64,000 nucleotides of DNA from Combretum micranthum (Eukaryota; Streptophyta; Magnoliopsida; Myrtales; Combretaceae): NCBI GenBank assembly GCA_024138025.1, contig JAMXBD010000398.1, forward strand, positions 124,001 through 188,000, given 5' to 3'. A program made the position numbers and the translations under genes. Under the pieces are notes generated by a model, which saw nothing but the letters and a program-made list of their open reading frames with translations, was not told the origin of the DNA and made no database searches. This document shows positions 21,952-34,073 of this stretch, piece by piece; positions within the stretch are counted from its first letter, which is position 1, and each line of letters opens with the position of its first letter.

Positions 21952-22540
21952 AAAACACGTAGCAGGTTGTAATGCCTTATTTTAGGGTGTTACAATCACT
22001 TTAAGAGAGGGATAGTGAAAATTTTTGTCACTTGTTTTTTAGGTTGGTTTTAAAGCAAAGGGTTCTTAAACTTTAGGTTATTGGTAACTTGTCAAGAGAT
22101 TCTGGTGGTCTGGTCCAGATCTAAAGTTATTAACATTAAGAGAGGCTTTAACTTACCCTAGTGAATCCGACAGTACAAATATACTAGTGTACAACCTTAT
22201 GGGCTTATTAAGAAATAGCATGATAAGGACTTGATGAAGCAATCCCTAACCTTTTTCTTGCATTAACATTTTTATCTTATAATTTTCCCTGAAAATATGT
22301 ATATATTCATTAACCTTAATATAACTTATGTTTTTATTATGTTTTGATGAATTTTCTTTGGGCAGATAATCGATGAAAAGTGAGTACAGTAGACGCCAAC
22401 AATCCCTTAGAAGACAACCCAATATTTTCTATGCACTTCAATAGGTGCACTTGCCAAATGTTGGTAGTTGCAACCAAAGTTGAATATACTATTAACTTCT
22501 CATATAAATTTTTGAAAACTTTAACTTCATGGTTTTAAAT
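21952..22540. other. Unassigned AT-rich sequence between LTR C and Athila pol
   Basis: No ORF, PBS or LTR end that I can defend. TTGTAATGCCTTATTTTAGG and GGGTGTTACA near 21965-21995 look like an LTR edge remnant. Integrase of the Athila element should lie at its right part on the minus strand but is not recognisable, so either that region was lost or this is foreign DNA. Confidence 0.4.
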
Positions 22541-23596
22541 GTTTTTAACTCGATGAACCAACCAGTCATCAGCTATAGTGCAAATAGAATAGAGTCTCTC
22601 CTCAAGAAACTCATCATTGATTTCTTCTTCTTTAATTAGTCCAACAGGGGGTTATTTAGCCTAAACAAATGGTCTATAGCAGGGTTTTCACTACCTTTCT
22701 TATCCTTTATTTCTAAGTCAAATTCTTGTAACAACAAAATCCATTGGATGAATCATGGCCTAGCATTAGTTTTAGCTAACAAGTATTTCAAAGTCGAATG
22801 ATCAGTATAAACAATGACTTTAGAAAGGATCATATAGGATCTAAATTTGTTGAATGCAAGGATGATTGCTAACAACTTCTTTTCAGTTGTGGTGTAGTTT
22901 GATTATGTGGCTGTTAGAGTTTTGCTTGTATAATGAATAGGTTGGAAATGGCAATTTTCGTTGTCCTAAGACAACTCCAACAATAAATAATTGGCATCAC
23001 ACATGATTTCTAAGGGTAAGTTCCAATCTAGCATCACCATGTTGGTGCATTGATCAATTGTTCCTTTAGCAAGTTGAAGGCTTCTAGACAATCCACATTA
23101 AAGTTGAGTAAGGTATCTTTCTCCAAGAGCCTCATCAAGGGTTATGCAATTTTTGAAAAATCTTTTATAAACCTTGAATAAAACCCTGTGTGCCTCATAA
23201 GACTCCTAATTGCTTTAACTACAGTTGGTGGTGGTAATTTTTCAATGACCTTGACTTTAGCTATGTCAAGTTCAATTACTTGACTTGAGATTTTATGCCC
23301 CAAAACAATGCCCCAAGTTACCATGAAGTGGCATTTTTCCCAGTTTAGAAACAAGGTGTTTCTTCATATGGCTGTAAAAATTTCCCAGGTTCAAGAGGCA
23401 ACCATTAAAGGAATCACTAAACATCGAAAAATCATCCATGAAGACCTCCATCACATATTCTATCAAATCCTTAAAAATGGCCACCATGCATCATTAGAAT
23501 GTGGTTGGAGCTTTGCAAAGACTAAATAGCATCCTTCTATAAGCAAACGTGCTATAAGAATATGCAAAAGTGGTGTTTTCCAGATCTTCTGGTGCT
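22541..23596 (-). pseudogene. pol: Athila-type RT (C-terminal half) and RNase H
   Basis: Minus strand, reading down from 23596: IAPEDLENTTFAY, TFAYRRMLFSLCKAPTTF, then VFMDDFSMFSDSF (catalytic MDD at about 23430), NWEKCHFMV, GIVLGHKIS, VIEKLPPPTVVKAIRSLM and HTGFYSRFIKDFSKIA (23145), then RNase H: IHYTSKTLT, TTTEKKLLAI, YTDHSTLKYL and an ENPAIDHL end near 22660. FYRRFIKDFSKIA-type and NWEKCHFMV motifs are typical of the Athila branch. Several stops and shifts. The missing N-terminal half of RT is at 37806-38022, on the far side of LTR E. Integrase is not visible downstream. Confidence 0.9.
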
Positions 23597-23601
23597 ATTG
23601 A

Positions 23602-24327
23602 TGCCATGCCCCAAAGGGTACCCTAAACATAACAGTCTGCTGCATGCTAAATGAGACTTAAGAATCACCACCACAGTCATTCAAAAGTCTTGTATTAGAT
23701 GTAAGGCGTTCCCTTACGACAATAGAATACATATGCAGTTGGAGATAGATAGTTAAACTTGATAGAATAAGCATAAAAGCATAAACCACAGATATCTCAG
23801 GATCAGTTACAAAATACTTAAGGGGCATTCCCCTGCTAAACAAAAGTCCAGATATTAGCTTTTAATAACATCCCAAACGTTTAAGGTTTACTATGAAAGA
23901 CTATACAAAGTTAATCACAAACTTCTAAGGAAACTCCTAACTTCGCATTACCTGATTTGGCCAGGTCCGGGGACGCAACCATATGTACAGGAACTGCATC
24001 AAAAAGAAGCTATAGGGGTATAAACTACGCTAGCTTAGTGAGTTTCACTTCCAAATTAAATACTTCAATAAGCAATAAGGTAACCAAGTTATATTAACAA
24101 TCATATGAAATGCACAAGCACATGAGCATACAATACATAAGACTTTCTGCGAGTCCTATGTTGAATAGATTTACGCCATCCATTCGGGTTTAGGTGTTTC
24201 AGGCCCATACGACCATTTATTTCAGTTTTCTCATTTATATAGTGGTTGATTCAGGTGCCCACCCACTCATTAATTTTGTAGTTGATTCAAGTGCCTACAC
24301 CACTTCCATTTTAATTCAGGCCATTCC
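23602..24327 (-). mobile_element. Solo LTR E, left part
   Basis: Left end TGCCATGCCCCAAAGGGTACC is a mutated TGTCACGCCCC. TSD ATTGA at 23597-23601 and 37801-37805; the Athila RT frame resumes on both sides. Contains AGGGGCATTCCCCT (23821-23834) and TATAAACTACGCTAGCTTAG (24019-24038). Split at 24327 by the Ty1/copia element (TSD ATTCC). Confidence 0.93.
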
Positions 24328-24903
24328 TGTAGGGTTTCATACGAAATTTTAAATCTTGTTTGCAATGGAAAAATTAAAACCCTAAAGCCTCGATCCATGT
24401 GTTGTAATTAAATCGGATACAAAAAAATGATTCGAAATAATACCTTACAATTTTTAAGTTGTGAAAACTGATATCAATCCGGATCTACAAGGTACCACGA
24501 TCTCGCAGCACCCTCTACTTCATCCACACGAACAAGCACCTCCAAAAGGAATCACATTTGTGTGCTAGCACAATCTAGAACTCTTCTAGATTATTTGAGA
24601 AGAATCATGTTTTCTTGTGTTTCTCTTTTAGCGTTACAAAATTTCTCTACCGTCAAATATGATAGTAAAAGTCTTAACCCTAATGAGACGCTATCACACC
24701 TATTTATATTATGTCAGTATTTTGCACTGACAATAATACCCCTAATCTTATTAGGGTTGATAGTGATAGTAAATTATTATTCATAATAATAATTTATTTG
24801 TTCTTCCCGTTAGATTTTTAAAATTAAATCATTAACTGGTGATTAGCCTCAAGTAGATGAAATAACAATACTTAGTAATTGGCATAGGGCACAATCACTA
24901 ACA
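24328..24903 (-). repeat. 3' LTR of Ty1/copia element (576 bp)
   Basis: Plus-strand ends TGTAGGGTTTCATACG and CACAATCACTAACA (minus-strand TGTTAGTGATTGTG...CCTACA). It carries about 90 bp (roughly 24549-24640) absent from the other LTR. Confidence 0.95.
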
Positions 24904-24920
24904 ATCTCCCACTTACACTA
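24904..24920 (-). other. Polypurine tract of Ty1/copia element
   Basis: Minus strand GTGTAAGTGGGAGAT immediately before TGTTAGTG, the usual copia PPT form. Confidence 0.85.
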
Positions 24921-25304
24921 GGCCAAATCACACATATATCTAAAATCCATGATATTTTTTTACTTATTCTTTTGTGTGTGACCCTGTAGGTTCATTTGAT
25001 ATTGGCAGTTAACTTAAAAACTGTTTTTTAGTAAACAAAACATAAGCAGCCTATAGCAAGACATTATGTTTACCCAAATCAAATGAAGATCGGTGATATG
25101 ATTTTACCTGTTCTATAACTTATGTCATCATCCTTTTGTCTCTTGATATCTAGATTGAATATAAGACATGGACAATGTCATTCTTATATCATTCAATCTT
25201 GTTGTTTCTCCATCTCTAAGTGAACTGATAAAACAAATGAAATTGAAAACACTTATCAATTCAATTGAGCACGACCATGCATTTGTCAATCTCACTTATC
25301 GAGG
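24921..25304 (-). other. 3' untranslated region of Ty1/copia element
   Basis: Non-coding copia sequence between PPT and the D2 insertion. No ORF. TGTGACCCTGTAGGTTC near 24977 is plus-strand sequence of this part. Confidence 0.6.
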
Positions 25305-25309
25305 GGCCC

Positions 25310-28300
25310 TATAAGCCATTGGTTTTTAGAAGTAATATTAAGCCTTAACCCTAAGCCGGGAAGTCAACCAGAAACCTTAAGTCAACGGATCTCAAGTTTA
25401 ACCCTACAGTTTAGATCCGGAAATTTCATGCTCGTAAATTGAGAAGTCAAAAATTTAGTAAAGTGTGTAAAATAGTTCGTAATAATATTTGATTTCTTAA
25501 AAATATCATATTGGTTTATTTTCTGCTTATTTCGAACTCGATTGGATACTGTTATTGGAAAGCATGTCCCGGGGCTCGAAAAATTAAAAATATAAGCATA
25601 TTTTGACCATACCAGTAATATTTTTGTTAAAATACTAAAATAATTCAATTAATTATTTAATTTTAATTATAAAAATTATGCCATTTATTTAAAAATATTT
25701 TTCATAATTTTATTTTACATATTTTCCTAATAAAAAGTACTTTTTCAACCCATACTTCAAGTACACTTCAATTGTCACTTCTACACATTATTCAAGCTTT
25801 CTTTCACTCATTCTACACTCCACTTTCAATGTATGGCAGCTGACCAAACTCATCAAAACAGCCACTTTTCCTTATTTTTTTATTTATTTAATGAATTAAA
25901 GCCTCATTTAGTTAGCACACTAAGTACAACAAGTTACACTTTCAAAAAAATTGAGTTACAAATTGTCTACTCTCTCTCTTTCCTTTTGCCTTTCACGTGA
26001 ATCTCCCCATTTCTGCCTTGTTTATTTTTTTTTTCTTTTCTCATTTATTTCACACTCATTTAATACACCCTCTCTCTATTAAATGCATTTCATTTACACA
26101 CTTTCCCTCTTTACAAACACTACCTCATTTACTCTCCATTTTCTCTCTTTATTCCTCTCTTTCCCTTGTTCTTGCACAAGAATAGAAGCTGCCCCCATTT
26201 TCATTTATTGCTTCCACACTCTATTCTTGAAGATCTTTGAGTAAATCTTTCTTCTTAAGCTTCCATAGACACTATAGGTTGATTATATGGAGGTTTCATG
26301 CATCAAAGGACTCTCCATAATGCCTAAAGGCTAAAGATGATGATGCCAAAACTTTGAAATACTCCTCTTGTTGATGATTTATAATATTATTGCTATATTT
26401 GTTGTCTTTAAAACCTTATTATCTTCATATTTTTATTATACTTGTAGATCTAATTTTTACAAAGCTTTGGTTATGCTTATGTTTAGATCTAAAGGTTTAG
26501 AGCTTACTACCATGTATTTCTTTTACATTCATGTTCATATTATGTGTAGATCTTAGATTTAAACTTGAATAAAAATAGTAAAATTCGTATCTTGACAAAA
26601 CCTATATTTAAAAACCCTCTTCCAAGTCTTAAAATGGGAGTTTTAGTTGAGAAAATGAAGGTTTAATGAATATATATCATCAAGACTTCTCTTTACAAGA
26701 ATCAAAGGTGATTTTCAAAAGTTATTTTCAAAATAAAAATATCATTTTCGCATTTTGGCCAAGACATGGTTTAAAAAACATGTTTTACAACTCAAAAATG
26801 AAAATTTTATTTGAGAAATGGAAGGCTCTTAAGATATGATATATAAAGGATGATTTTTCATGAGTCTTGATGGATTTTATCAAGAGATATGTTCAAAAAC
26901 AATTTTTGAAAATTCGGATCTAAGCCAAGCCCCATTTTTAGAACCTATTATTTAACCCCAAAATGAAGATTTAGACAAAAATATAAAGGGCTCTTGGTAT
27001 AGATATTCTAAGGACTGGATTTTCATAAGTTTAGAGGAGTTTTCCTAAAAGATATTTCTAAAATAGAGAGTTTTGTAAAAGACAAGTCTAGGTCTTATTT
27101 TCATTCTAAAACTCAAGAAGGAAAATCGGATTTTTGAAGAGATGAATTTTGAAAACCTTATTTTAGACTCCAAAACAAGAGTTTTATGTGGAAAATGGAA
27201 TGCATTGATAATAGATGATATAAGAAAATTATTTTTATTGAGTCATGTTAGTTTTAGCAAAGGATTTTTCTCAAACAAAAAATGAGTTTCAACTCAAAAT
27301 CTTGTTTTTACAAAAGTAGATTCTTAGAATTTTCGGATGATATCTTGATGATCATATAAGTATTAATATTCTTTATCTTTGGCTAGGAGTTCTCTTTACA
27401 AGTGTAGAACCAATATAAGATGATCAAAAAGATTAAATGGAACAAAAGTAACAATTTTCATCAAGAACTCAAAACTGGAAATTCGTAACCCTTCTGTACA
27501 GTGGTTTTTTGACCCTCAAATGACTTCGTATGTTGATTTAACTTAGTAAATAAGATCTTTCGAAGTAGATAGAAATCAATATAAATATGCGCAATTCCGA
27601 GTTAAATTGAGTTAGATATAACCATTTTAAGTTAGGACTTCATCTTAGACGAAAATTGACGAACTTAGTAAATAGAATTATTAAGTTTATTAGAATTTTA
27701 TGAGAAATACTCATTGAGAGTATTCCTTGTACTTAGGTGATTGGGGACGGATTTCCACACCCCGATGACTACTACACTAGTGGATTTCTCTCCACCAGTG
27801 AGTTCGTTCTTAATAGTTGTGCTCATGTATCTTGTAATCGTAGTGGCACTAGAATTAGGAAAAGATAAAACTGTGATGATTTGATTTAATCTTGTGAATG
27901 AATAAAAGTATATCGAGACAAACATGTTGTAAATACCATTGTGAGCTATATACTTGGATTGCTGAAATTCTCGATGATCACATTTAATCTATATAATTAA
28001 CATGCCACAATTATATGAATAAATTGTACATACATATCACATAGTACCACATTGCATAGCTAATAACTTTTGCGGACAAAAATTAGCGAAGCGAGAGCCT
28101 ATGTAACATTAAGATTGAGATCGTTTAATTTAACGGATGTAGTAGCACATAAAACTATAACAATAAAATAACAAAGTTATAACTAAAGAAAGAATCGGAT
28201 GATGGCTGCATGACTTATGACCACCCCACTCAAAATTGAATTATTTGCATATCTTATACCATCCTAACCCCGAATGAGGCTAAATCCATTCACATATGCT

Positions 28301-28837
28301 CCCCCGAAAGTCATAGCTTGTATGATCATTGCTTGTGCATTTCATATAGCTGCTAATAACTTTCTGATATATACTGTTTTGAGTATTAATATTTGGAATA
28401 ATCACACTAACTTGTAGCTTACACCCCATAGTTTTGTTGTGGTGTTCCTATTTTGTTGTTCCAAGAGAACACTTTTCACAGGTTATCTTTTGGATAAGAC
28501 TTTTAAAGAAGTCGGGACATAGCAGACTGGACTTCTAGGAAAATCTCTTTGACATAAACCCTAACGTTTGTAATATGGTTTTAGACTGGATAGACTTCTG
28601 TTATTATTTTGTGGTATGCCTCCTTGACTTTTGTAAAGACTTAACTTATTTAACTGTTGTATTTCTATTCTTAATGCTATGTACGCCTTCTTAAAACTAT
28701 TCGATTCAAAGTGTATCATAAAAGTGCAAGTACACCTTACACCTGTATGTAAACTTATGGGAGACTAAATTGTCAACTTAAGTTAAATATCGAGTGTGGT
28801 GGACTGTCGCATTTTGGGTACCCTTTGGGGCGTAACA
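25310..28837 (+). mobile_element. Solo LTR D2 (3528 bp) in the copia element
   Basis: Perfect TSD GGCCC at 25305-25309 and 28838-28842. Both edges are mutated (TATAAGCC for TGTAAGCC; GGGGCGTAACA for GGGGCGTGACA), so it is old. Body matches D1 along its length (head near 25345-25600; inverted repeat 27592-27638; AACGGATGTAGTAGCACAT block near 28132; terminus). Compared with D1 it has lost most of the minisatellite and its GGGG/CCCC hairpin has decayed (GTGGTATGCCTCCT near 28611). It is inserted in plus orientation, opposite to its host. Confidence 0.93.
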
Positions 28838-28842
28838 GGCCC

Positions 28843-29244
28843 AAAGATATCACTCTCATCAAGAGAGGGACAAATCCTATCTTAATCACTTAACCCCTTC
28901 TACATGATTTACATCATGCCCAATCAAAACCTTTATAATTATTCGGTTAAGAACAACGTTTGATTTAGTCGAGACATAATGTCACTCGTGTTGGAAACTA
29001 TGGTGATTTCAGGTCTAAGGATGTATTGACATTGTTATTATGAGAATCACTTATGACCTGATTCATGTAGTGATTGCATTGCGGGTCAATCCAATATATA
29101 TGGATCTCTAATATATATACATATGAGTTTTACTATAAACATAAACATCTCATGATTATCTAATAAAACTCACTCTGGATATAATTCATTACCATCCCAT
29201 AATAATGAATATTCAAGAATAAATAGATTATTCATGAATCTTTA
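28843..29244 (-). other. Copia 3' region where RNase H should be
   Basis: Non-coding continuation of the copia element. After the RT end (LGIKIYRDRS..., DKVLNRFNIHD) the expected RNase H motifs do not appear in any minus frame; an untranslated-type sequence begins within about 60 bp. I infer an internal deletion of RNase H. Confidence 0.6.
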
Positions 29245-30068
29245 TTATAAAGTAAACATCCAAACTTTATAATAAAAAATGCCTCTTTTGGAATCATGGA
29301 TATTGAACCGATTCAATACTTTGTCTATATATGCACTCTGACTTAGGCCAATGATCTTTCTAGATCTATCTCTATAGATCTTAATGCCTAAATATAGGCA
29401 GCTTCGCCTAAGTCTTTCATTGAAAAACACTTTCCTAACCAAGTCTTTACACTCTGTAAGATAGGAATGTCATTTCTAATGAGTAATATGTCATCCACAT
29501 ATAGTACTAGGAAGTCTACTATACTCCCACTAATTTTCTTGTAGACACAAGGTTCATCTTCATTTTTTATGAATCCAAACTTTTTGACTGCTTCATCAAA
29601 TCGAAGATTCCAACTCTGAGATGCCTGCTTCAATCCATAAATGGATCTTTGAAGCTTGCAAACCTTTATAGAATCCTTGGGATGAACAAAACCCTCTGGT
29701 TGTGTCATATATACATCCTCAAGCAAGTTTCCATTAAGAAACACTGTTTTGACATCCATTTGCTAGATCTCGTAATCATAGTACACAGCAATGGCAATAA
29801 GAATCCTGATGGATTTAAGCATAGCAACTGGTGCGAAAGTTTCATCATAGTCTATACCATGTGTTTACTTGAAAGTTTTCGCCACGAGTCGTGCTTTAAT
29901 GGTCTGCACATTACTATCCATATCGGTTTTCTTCTTGAAAACCCATTTACACCCAATGGTCTTTATACATTCAGGTGGATCAATCAAAGTCCATACTTGA
30001 TTGTCATCCATGGATTGTATTTCAGATTTCATGGCTTCCAGCCATTTCTTAGAATCTGGTCCCATCAT
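29245..30068 (-). pseudogene. pol: Ty1/copia reverse transcriptase
   Basis: Minus strand from 30068: KKWLEAMKSEIQSMDDNQVW, IGCKWVFKKKTDMD and IKARLVAKTFK; a stop at about 29864; MDVKTVFLNGNLLEDVYMTQ; YGLKQASQSWNLRFDEAV; the catalytic LYVDDILLI (about 29475); SMKDLGEAAYI; a shift; then YLGIKIYRDRSRKIIGLSQS and DKVLNRFNI. Both Asp of YVDD remain. Would reverse transcribe the element RNA. Broken by the stop near 29864, the shift near 29390 and by truncation after HDSKRG. Confidence 0.93.
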
Positions 30069-30873
30069 GGCTTCCTGGTAGGTAGCGAGCTTTGATCCAT
30101 GAGCAACACGTCACAACTATCAATAATGAGAAATCCATATCTCTCAAGTTGATGTCGTACCCTATCAGACCTACATGGGCCTTGTGTTACTTGTAGAGGG
30201 TCAACAGGTAACTGTGTGACTTGTTGACTTTCTATTGGTGGTATTACACTATTTTGTGGATCTTGGACTTCTTCAAGATGTACTTTACTCCCACTGGTTC
30301 TTTCATAGATAAACTCTTTCTCGAAGAAGATGCCATTCCGAGCGACAAATACTTCATTTTCGGGGGGATTATAAAAGTAGCACCCTTTGGTTTCTTTTAT
30401 ACCCCACAAAAAGGCATTTATCTGATTTACTCCTAATTTGTCATAGGCTAGACATCTCACATAAGCCTCACAACCCTAAATCTTGATAGACTAGGCCTTT
30501 TTCCGGTCCACATCTCATATGGTGTCTTTTCTACCGCCTTAGAAGGAACATGATTTAACGTGAATGCAATTATCTCTAGGGCATAGCCCTAAAAGGATGG
30601 AGGAAGATCTGTTTGACTCATCATAAATCGAACCATATCTAATGAGGTTCTATTTCTCCTTTATGATACACCATTCTACTGTGGTGTTCCAGGTGGAGTT
30701 AATTGTGAAATTATTCCACAATTTTTGAGATGGTTATTAAATTATTGGCTTAGATATTCGCCACCTCGAACTGATCGAAGCATTTTAATAGTTTTGCCAA
30801 GCTGATTTTGTACTTCATTCTGAAAAGTTTTAAACGTTTCAAACGGTTCAGATTTATGCCTCATCAAAAAAAC
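30065..30873 (-). pseudogene. pol: Ty1/copia integrase core and C-terminal region
   Basis: Minus strand: FQNEVQNQLGKTIKMLRS, then VRGGEYLSQ where the family has DRGGEY, so a catalytic Asp appears as Val. IISQLTPPGTPQ*NGVS*RR follows, with stops at the Trp and the catalytic Glu positions. Then MVRFMMSQTDLPPSF, VPSKAVEKTPYEMWTGKRPS, and the C-terminal ETKGCYFYNPPENEVFVARN and GSKVHLEEVQDPQNS. The DD35E set is thus damaged twice. Continues without gap into RT. Confidence 0.88.
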
Positions 30874-31640
30874 TTATCCATATCTGCTGAAATCATGAAT
30901 AAATGTGATGAAGTACTGATAACCTCCTCTACAAGCAATGCTTAATGGGCCACATACATCAGTATGTATTAGGCCCAATAAATCCATTGCCCTTTCACTG
31001 TGCCCAGTAAGGGGATCTTTGGCCATCTTGCCTAATAAACAGGACTTGCATATCTCATATGATTCAAAATCAAATGAATTTAAGAATCCATCCTTATGGA
31101 GCTTCGATATGAGTTTCTCATTTATGCGACCAAGATGACAATGCCATAGGTAGGTCATATTTAAATCATCAGATTTTAGTTTCTTAGTATTTATGTTATA
31201 GATAGATACATTATCAGGTTTCAGATTTAGAACATAAGGACCATCATGTAAATCAGTATTTGCATAAAACATGTCTTTATTATAAATGGAGCATTTATTA
31301 TTCTTAATAATAAACGAAAATCCTTCAATATCTAAACATGAAATAGAAATAATATTCCTACTCAAAGTAGGAACATAGTAGCAATTGTTCAACATTAACA
31401 AGAGCCCATTAGGCAAAGTCAACTCATAACTTCCAACAACTAGGGCAGCAACCCTTGCTCCATTACCCACTCGTAAGTCAACCTCGCCCTTCTTTAGATC
31501 TCTACTCTTACTGAGACCCTATACATTTGTACAAATGTGAGATCCACATCCGGTATCTAATACCCAAGAAGTAAAGTCAAATAAATTTATTTCTATAACA
31601 TAAATACCAGAAGTAGTAGTCTAACTACTCTTCTTCCTTT
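30874..31640 (-). pseudogene. pol: Ty1/copia protease remnant and GAG-pre-integrase domain
   Basis: Near 31560, SWVLDTGCGSHICTN carries the copia protease DTGCGSHI motif. Then a stop and SRDLKKGEVDLRVGNGARVA. Long open stretch (31470-30874): YVPTLSRNIISISCLDIEGF, WHCHLGRINEKLISKLHKDG and CKSCLLGKMAKDPLTGHSER give the H..H/C..C integrase zinc domain, ending LIHTDVCGPLS with the first catalytic Asp and FITFIHDFSRYG. This is the best preserved part of the element. Confidence 0.92.
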
Positions 31641-32448
31641 TCAGATCTTCCAGATAGAGTTTATAGCTCCTTTTCCAATGACCTGATTCATTGCAGTGAA
31701 AGCAAACTCCTTCCTATGAGGTTTAGCCTTTGGTTTAGGCTTGGACTTAGGCTTTGAACCTTTCGCAGCCTTAACATTTCCTTTACCCTTCCTTTTCATG
31801 CCATTCCCTTTCTGAACCATTAAGATATTGATGGGCTTCTTGTTTTTGATATTGACCTCAGCAGTCTTAAGCATTGAATGCAATTCAGAGATTGATTTGT
31901 CCATATTATTCATTGTGTCGTTCATGACGAACTAGTCATAACTATCTAGCAGCGAATTCAGGGTCAAATCAGTAGCAAATTCCTGACTTATTGGAAACCT
32001 CAACCTATCAAGATGATCAATATATCCTTTCATCTTCAGGACATGTGCATTACTGAACCTCCTTCAACCATCTAACAAGAATGTAAGGCCTGGGTAGTCT
32101 CATACCTCTCCTGCCTAGCTTGTTGCTGGAACATTTCCTTGAGATGGAGGATCATCTCATGAGCCTCCATGTTTTCTAGACCTTTTTGAAGTTCTAGACT
32201 CATTTTTGCAAGCATTAGGCATCCTACTTCTAAAGAGTCATCAAAATGCTTCTTATAAGCATCTTTTAAGCTCTTAGAGCATTACCTAGAGGTTCCTCAG
32301 GAATAGGCTCATCAAGGACATAAAGTTTCTTTTCATTCTTAAGAACAATTCTCAACTTCCTGAGCCAATCTAGAAAATTGGTCCTAATTAATTTGTCCTT
32401 CTAAAGGACCGATTGCAAAGATAAGTGTGAAGTGTTGTTTGCAGCCAT
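31641..32448 (-). pseudogene. gag: Ty1/copia gag
   Basis: Starts MAANNTSHLSLQSVL at ATG 32448 (minus). Recognisable: KHFDDSLEVGCLMLAKMSLE, NMEAHEMILHLKEMFQQQAR, then SISELHSMLKTAEVNIKNK and a lysine-rich KPKSKPKPKAKPHRKE tail. The CCHC knuckle lies in a different frame (CFHCNESGHWKRSYK), its last Cys replaced. Several stops between 31930 and 32420. Would form the element's particle. Confidence 0.88.
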
Positions 32449-32481
32449 TGATCTACAGTTAAATATGCAAAGCTAATTTTA

Positions 32482-32503
32482 ATATATATATATATATATA
32501 TAT
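32482..32503. repeat. (TA)n microsatellite
   Basis: About 11 dinucleotide units, about 35 bp upstream of the copia gag start. Confidence 0.95.
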
Positions 32504-33546
32504 TGAGGCATCAAATAATAACTCCCACTAAATCAATAATCCTCATTATTTAAGTAACTATACTTAATTATTGCATTTTAGTGGGCTAAGAACCATATTT
32601 CACTCAATTCTATGTCAGCTTTAGCATGACACTTAAACTTAAGTTATTTAGGTAGGGAACTCTTTCCTAATTACATCACATGTAACTCTTAGATTGTTTA
32701 TAGGATTGTTGACATCATATGTCCCGGTATGTTTGAATCCCATCTAATGCCTTAGGCCTAAAACCATTTTGATAGCCTAATTAAGTCTAACCATTTTAAA
32801 CTCATGAGTAGCACCATTACCCATCCTGCCTTACTAAGATAACCTAATGTACTCTACTTTGGCAGACCCACATTATGGTGATCAAAGTCTTGACAGTGTT
32901 TTGACATGGATGGCATTAAACTTAAAATTATTGAGGGATTTTAATTATTTTTATTCTATTTTCTATCATCATGTATACTGGATATTCAAGCATACATGGT
33001 AGTAAATTTAGTATCACATACATATACATACATCATCTCATGATATATCAAATTTATAGAATAAAGAAAAAAAAGTGTCATAGCATGGCCCCTTATTCTA
33101 TATTGATTTTCATAAGCCAATATGAAAATTAATGGTCCAATCCTAAGTTGAGAACCATCTTCATGGTCTTGAGTTGCAAATTTTTCTTGTATCTTCTTCA
33201 TGATCCTTATTTCTCCATCACCATGGATTAGGGAGGGTCTTCATAACATTTCCTTGTCTTCATTACAATAATGAATAGATACAAAAATCCTACTTCTATG
33301 AGTAGAAAAGATATATTACAATAAAATAAACGACACGCAAGCCGTATTTAAAATTACAACCCATAAAAACCAAAACAATAAAACCCACTAATCACATGGG
33401 TCTTAGGGCCATGCTATGCACTATACATATAACATAAGCACATATGATAGTCATTCATACAATTTTAAAATACTTAAAAAAATATCTTTATATTAACTAT
33501 CTTTATTTAGTGCTTATGGAATTAAGCTATGCATCTTATAAGGGTT

Positions 33547-33593
33547 AAGGGGACAACGTCCCCTTGTGCGGGTCAAGGGGGCAGTGCCCCCTT
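33547..33593 (-). promoter_or_regulatory. Tandem GC-rich hairpins in the copia leader
   Basis: Two perfect 8-bp stems with 3-nt loops: AAGGGGAC/GTCCCCTT (33547-33554, 33558-33565) and AAGGGGGC/GCCCCCTT (33575-33582, 33586-33593). They stand out in AT-rich sequence. Possible RNA dimerisation or packaging element; function is inferred from position only. Confidence 0.6.
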
Positions 33594-34050
33594 ATGGGGG
33601 TTAAGGGACGCCTCCTTAGGTTAGAAGATCCTTTGAAAAATATAAGTCTTTGTTAAATCGTAAAACAAAAATCCATCAAATCTAAGTTTTAAAATTCATT
33701 GAAAAATCAAATCTTTCAATTTGGATTTTGAAACATTGCAATATAAAATATTCGATTCTTAAAACTCAGATTTACAGCAATACGAAAAACATGACTTTAA
33801 TTATTGAACTGCAAAAAATTCATTTGATTTCAAAAAACAAATTTAATACAATTCACAATTGTAATTCATGTCATACACGATTGAAATTTATTGATTTGTT
33901 CAACGATTGAACAATATATGTCTAACCCTTGAATAACGAATTTTGAAACATGTTTAATCATATTAAACATACTAAACCTGATTGATTCGAAATCTATCAG
34001 ATCCTTTTAACCCCATTGAAAAACGCCAAAAACACACATATAGATATATC

Positions 34051-34073
34051 AACACACACACACACACACACAC
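34051..34073. repeat. (AC)n microsatellite
   Basis: About 11 dinucleotide units in the copia leader, about 310 bp from the PBS. Confidence 0.95.

Noticed and set aside
22370..22450. Plus-strand Athila fragment
   Set aside because: Only a short AGAAGACAACCCAAT-type similarity; too little to annotate as a feature.
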